From assembly GCF_965638725.1 (NCBI RefSeq), contig NC_134982.1, positions 4,336,126 through 4,400,125 on the forward strand: a stretch of DNA of 64,000 nt, read 5' to 3'. Below, one piece after another: positions 59,717 through 64,000 of this stretch. The DNA comes from Aptenodytes patagonicus (lineage: Eukaryota; Chordata; Aves; Sphenisciformes; Spheniscidae). Position 1 is the first letter of the stretch; each line of letters begins with the position of its first letter. Under the pieces are notes generated by a model. It made no database searches, had not been told where the DNA came from, and was given only the letters and a program-made list of their open reading frames with translations. Position numbers and translations under genes: made by a program.

Positions 59717-62345
59717 GAAAGGGAATAGTTAGTTTGACAAGACCTCTGTTTCACATCATTTCCTTTACTCTTGCTTCAAAAATTAAGACCACAGGATCAG
59801 TGCATGCATTGCATCAGAAACCTAGCCGTGAGCTCCTGCCACTCGAGTCATGAAAGGGCAGAGGATCGGTGTGGGCCCCGGCCCAGTCACGGCAAAGCCC
59901 CTTTCCTGTAGTAGTTTCACGAGGCTGTGATGAGGGACTGCGGATACCCGGCAGGTGAGACAGAAAGGCTACAACCAGCACAGCTGCTTTCCTGAACGAC
60001 GTAGGGAGCACGGCAGAGAGGTCTGTTTATTTCCAGTTTGCAAGAAATAACTGATGAAAAGCCCTGTCTGGAAAGTGTCACGTTCTTCTGCTGAATAAGC
60101 TAAACTGAAAAAAAAACCCACTGGAAATACTCAAGTAAATAAACCTCCAAGACTAACAGAGCCTGAGTCAGCCTGTAGTGATTTCACTGAGTATGATTCT
60201 GCTCTGCTCTAATTTAAAGGTAGAGATTAGGCACATTTAGAAGTGACTTTTAAATTAAAATATCACCATTGTTTAATAATAACTGCTGTTGAGATCTTTC
60301 CTCTCATTAGAACAGATCCTGGGTTTTGTTTTTCAAATTTTACATAAAATTAAAACTGTCAGCATTTTACAGATGTTTTAATTAGATGCTGTTATTAAAA
60401 AGAATGGTACAGAAACAAAAATCTGGTATTAAATGCCTTAGAGACTGTGAATTCTTGAAATTAGACTCGGCAGGGTCCTATTAATGCTACAGTTGCAAAA
60501 TTTCACTGTTGTTGGGGTTTTGTTGTTTCTTTTTAATGTTACGGGAAAAATCCTTCATAAGCCATGGGGACAGATTCCAGTTTTTACACAGTTGGTTAGC
60601 AGAGCTGTAAAATGAGATTTAATTCTGTAGTACGCCATGCTTTTTCTGTGCGCTAAAGCCACCGACAAGAACCAACTTTGTAATGATGGTAAATAGCTTT
60701 TCTGGTCCATTTGTGAACTGTAATAATCAAAGTCCTTTACAGTTGTTTTACAGTGCTGCTGAGTGTTAAATTATTAGATTGTAATTATACGTTACCGGAG
60801 TATTAACCTTATTGAAAATACAGTTTTGTGTTAATAAGCCTTGCTTGTTCTTGTTAAGAAAAATCATCGTGAAGAATGAATGGGAAGCTCTCCTTACGTG
60901 AAAAACCATCCACCTGCAGTCTCACTTGGTGGGTGGTTACCTGCATTCAGATCTAATCTCTGTCCGAGACAGAACGTGTGGACGGAGTAGATTCGGCAGT
61001 AGAAATACAAGAAACAATAAACCCCCCCAGGAACAAAACCCGTCTTTAGATACTGTTTGTGTGCCCTCACAAACTGTAACCTCCAGCTTTGAATAAATTC
61101 ACGCAACTAGTGTTCATGCCAACAATTCTGAACCCGTGTTGGTTTCTGCTTGGAGTACGTAAGAGAGGTCTTCGGCCCGTAGTCAGAGTCGGGTTCGGGA
61201 GGTGAGAGACCTGTAAGCGAAATCCTGTGAAGACATTTCCCGTACAGACTTCTGACAACGTGACTGACGCTAGAACAAAAAGAGGCTGTCAGTGCTTCAG
61301 AGGTCCTGGAGCGTGCTGGAAAGCATGCAAGACCGTGGTACGTAGTTAGAGAGGCAGGTGCACGCAAGCCCATGCAAGGAAAACCCTGGCAGAGCTGCAA
61401 AGAGGATAACAGTCTCGCCAAGCAAGAGGGAGGGTAAGAGAGGGGCAGCCGTGAGACCTGAGAGCCTGAAAACAGGACTGATTAGAATTTCTAATTAAGA
61501 GATTAAAGGACAGGTGGCAGTCCTGACTGGTTACCAGGCCGTGGTTATAAGCAGAAAAGTCTCCAACTTGGCTAGTATTTACCACTGCGCTGCAAAGACT
61601 CACCGTTTGCATTTTACGGCTGGCTGCGAACCACCAATCCAGTTTCTAGTTAGATTAAGCCTAAATCTGCTGATTTTCTACAATGTCTCCAAGTTCCTCT
61701 AATTCCTTGCCTTTTCCACCTTGGAAATAGCCCAAACCAACTAGAAAGTAACACATTTGGCACATCAAGGCTTTGATCTCAGCTGAAAACGACGACAAAC
61801 GAACCAAATTTACAAGGCACTGCAAAGGTCCCGAATTTCATCGAAAGCAGCGACTTACGTTTCATTAAAAAGGGTGCAGGTCTCTGCTGGCAAAGCTACG
61901 CTGACTGCAATGCTCTAGCGAGTCACAGAAAGGAAGAGTTACACTAATCATCTAGCTGTTCTTAACAAGCTTTCTGCTCCAGGTCTTCTACCTCAAACCT
62001 GTAAACAACTGTCACGAATAAAGACCGACAAGCAAGCAATCTCTACGTCTTTATACATAAAATTAAGGCTGGAGTCCTCATTACATACCAACTGCCATCA
62101 CACTATTTCCATGAAGAATGTTTTGTGAATCGTCATGGAAAACGGCTAACAAAAAATAACCAACCAACCACCCCCCCATTAAATTTTGAAAGCGAAGATT
62201 TCCCCCTGACATTTCTCACTGCATCCTCTTCCCTGGAAACAACGGCACTTCCTTCCCCATCGCCATTTGATCCTTCGGAGGCAAGGCGATGCCATTTTGG
62301 ATAGCAAAAGTCTTGGAAGTTTTCAATCTTTTGGGGTTTTTCTTT
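59717..62345. other. Convergent 3' region between HDHD2 and KATNAL2
   Basis: The 3' UTRs of both genes should lie here. Plus-strand AATAAA words at 60138-60143 and 61016-61021 are candidate HDHD2 poly(A) signals. I could not settle a KATNAL2 signal on the minus strand. No further exon is recognised. Confidence 0.6.
60138..60143 (+). terminator. HDHD2: Candidate HDHD2 poly(A) signal AATAAA
   Basis: A canonical hexamer 422 bp after the HDHD2 stop. Later signals are possible. Confidence 0.4.
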
Positions 62346-62485
62346 TCAAACCGACTCAAATTCTCTCTGCCAAGCTGTGTACTTCTGGCTTAGATTCTTT
62401 GCTGACGGCTTGGTGTGGGCGATCACATCCAGGAAATCTGCTGTTGTGATCGTGTCTAATCGGATCACGGGTAAGTTACTGTTAC
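62346..62485 (-). CDS. KATNAL2: KATNAL2 last coding exon, with stop
   Basis: Minus-strand acceptor cttctctttag. The exon reads [20 protein letters not shown] and on to WQREFESV, stopping at 62348-62346. Relative to the human protein as I remember it, the ENPQPGNSN junction region is the least conserved part. Confidence 0.95.
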
Positions 62486-64000
62486 CTAAAGAGAAGAGAA
62501 TTGATTACTGTTATTACCAAAAGACATTCTTTCATGTCCCTGCCTAATGCAACGCTTCATATACGAAAACAACAGAATAAACCTAGTGAGATAAAGAAAA
62601 ATCTGTATTTGTGCACAGAGCACAGATACTGACAGCCTTAAAAAAAGGCCTGATTTTCAGAAGCGTTAGCGTAGGTACATGTTTTAGAAATGTACAGTTT
62701 AAAACTTTCCTAGGCAGATAACAGAGCTCCACCTGCTGGGGTTAACGTTGTAATTTCTAGAGTTACAGCAGCAGATCAGCGTTTCCCGGATCGGATTCTC
62801 TACTCAGAGCTGCGGTACCTGGCTGAGGATTTTCAAGAGCATCGAAAATTTTCCTCACTGGTCTCATGGCTGCTTCCTTGCACACCAGTTTTATGTCTGA
62901 GCCGGAGTACCCGTCTGTTTCCTGTGATGGGATCAGAACGATACGTTACAGCTTACAGGCTTACAAATCGGACAGGAATGGCATTTACAAGCATATATAT
63001 TTATATATAATATTTGTAAAGTCTATTCCTGTCTGAAATAGATGTGTGTGTATATATGTACACACAAACACACATATTTTTATGTGTTCCCTCCCCTCAA
63101 CGTTACGTTGCTTGTTCTTGTCTTGAATGCCCACAGTACCTTGTAGGAACAAGGAAGATACTGGGCATTTTCTTTCTAAAGGGCGATTTTCTGTAAGTCA
63201 AATAAAACTCATCTTTCTGTCTCTTAAAACTCATCTTTCTGTATCTGTTCCCAGCTTCCCTGTTAACAAAATAACTGTATTTCCTCGTTAACATCTACGA
63301 AACAAAAACCGAGCAGTATTGTCTCTGTGAACAGACGTAAAAAGGGCCAACTGGGTAAGCTGTAAGATATTTTGAAAGAATTCAGGGTGTGACAAAGGGC
63401 TAAATGAAGAAAGCCTGGGTATCTAGTGAATCTCTTCACCAGCTAAATGCTCTTTTCTCCCGCAGCAGTGGAGCTGTGACAAACCTTCCCTACACAATTA
63501 AGTCTTCATTACCCCGATGAATTGGAAGTGCTCCCAGCCTGGTGAGAAGAGTCATAAAATATACTGTTGCTGGAAGTCTCCCTGTATTTAAGGCTGAAAA
63601 CTTGGCCCAACAGAGAGGATCAGAATACACCATTTTGCAAGTGGAGCAGTGTGAAACCAGCGATTTCCACGGCCAGGTAGGTGCCTGTGAAATGCTCAGC
63701 CCCGTGCCTCGCTGCTCTCCCTTTGGCTGGAGCCTCCGGCTGAGCTGAGGTCCTTCCCCCAGCTCTGTATGTCGCAGTTGCTGTATACAGAGGTGCCGTC
63801 CCAACCCTCTGCTTCTGACCGCTTCTGCTGCAACATAGTCCCACCGCTGTGGGTGATGTATGTCACTCTTGCTTACGGTTCCCACCCGGAAGGACCTCAA
63901 GCACCGAGTGGGCACTGTCCCTGCTGCGGTGCTGTCTCACCTGGCCCAGCAAGCTGTAGTCCAGAGCCGTTCTCAGCTCCACTCCTCCGCTGTTGCTCAG
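62346..64000 (-). CDS. KATNAL2: Katanin catalytic subunit A1-like 2, C-terminal exons (partial)
   Basis: On the minus strand, exons 64000-63941 (continuing past the window edge), 62921-62819 and 62485-62346 join in frame (phases 0 and 1) to the last 100 residues. They contain [18 protein letters not shown], the GYSGxDI signature near the C-terminal end of the AAA domain in the meiotic-clade ATPases (katanin, spastin, VPS4), and then the C-terminal [19 protein letters not shown] and WQREFESV ending. Katanin-type enzymes form hexamers that sever or remodel microtubules; KATNAL2 is linked to sperm and cilia biogenesis. The Walker A and B motifs lie outside the window. The gene is convergent with HDHD2, as in other amniotes. 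Confidence 0.95.
62486..62818 (-). other. KATNAL2: KATNAL2 last intron, 333 bp
   Basis: A short GT-AG intron on the minus strand with the non-consensus donor G|gtaccg. Confidence 0.85.
62819..62921 (-). CDS. KATNAL2: KATNAL2 penultimate coding exon
   Basis: Minus-strand acceptor atcccatcacag. It reads [20 protein letters not shown] and on to [10 protein letters not shown], leaving one base. Confidence 0.96.
62922..63940 (-). other. KATNAL2: KATNAL2 intron, 1.0 kb
   Basis: It contains AT and GT/CA microsatellite tracts at 62992-63012 and 63042-63086. The 141-codon minus-strand frame at 63490-63915 lies wholly inside the intron and shows no family resemblance. Confidence 0.85.
62992..63086. 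repeat. (AT)n and (GT/CA)n simple repeats
   Basis: Two neighbouring tracts, an AT-rich one at 62992-63012 and a gtgtgt/tatata/cacaca compound at 63042-63086. Confidence 0.85.
63941..64000 (-). CDS. KATNAL2: KATNAL2 coding exon, cut by the window edge
   Basis: The 60 bases are open in phase 0 on the minus strand and read ...[16 protein letters not shown] before the donor CCAG|gtgaga. The exon continues beyond 64000. Confidence 0.9.

Noticed and set aside
1-64000. CRISPR arrays, operons, ribosome binding sites, tRNA or rRNA genes
   Set aside because: The window is intron-bearing vertebrate DNA. I saw no regularly spaced direct repeats and no tRNA or rRNA signature on reading through.

Overview
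This is vertebrate nuclear DNA, almost certainly from a bird and probably from Neoaves. Four genes can be recognised from spliced exons, in the order SKOR2 (last exons, +), IER3IP1 (complete, +), HDHD2 (complete coding region, +) and KATNAL2 (last exons, -). This is the gene order known from amniote genomes (human 18q21; from memory, chicken Z). The bird assignment rests on an avian-type solo LTR at 35941-36487 with an intact 5-bp target duplication, a CR1/L3-type LINE remnant at 23961-24630, ancient MIR-like SINEs, and no sign of mammalian Alu or L1.

Layout. 1-20454: the 3' part of SKOR2, four coding exons giving the last 97 residues, separated by introns of 0.4, 5.5 and 8.8 kb. 20455-31016: SKOR2 3' flank with poly-T tracts and the CR1/L3 remnant. 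31017-33260: a candidate gene that I do not recognise. It has three phase-compatible exons with consensus splice sites, one membrane span, a stop codon and a poly(A) signal. 33261-39800: intergenic, with decayed repeats, the solo LTR and a possible regulatory block with POU/SOX-like motifs. 39360-40330: IER3IP1 CpG island, with unusual G-tracts and microsatellites just upstream of the ATG. 39940-42893: IER3IP1, 82 aa in three exons. 46000-47350: a second CpG island, the probable HDHD2 promoter and non-coding first exon. 49390-59716: HDHD2, 259 aa in six coding exons, the first ending in a GC splice donor. 62346-64000 on the minus strand: the last three coding exons of KATNAL2, convergent with HDHD2.

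The genes are not an operon and share no pathway. SKOR2 is a nuclear co-repressor of neural development, IER3IP1 a small ER membrane protein, HDHD2 a HAD-superfamily phosphatase-like protein and KATNAL2 a katanin-like AAA ATPase. Exon joins were made by hand from splice consensus, reading-frame phase and remembered family sequences; no database search was possible. The most novel item is the unrecognised membrane-protein gene at 31-33 kb.
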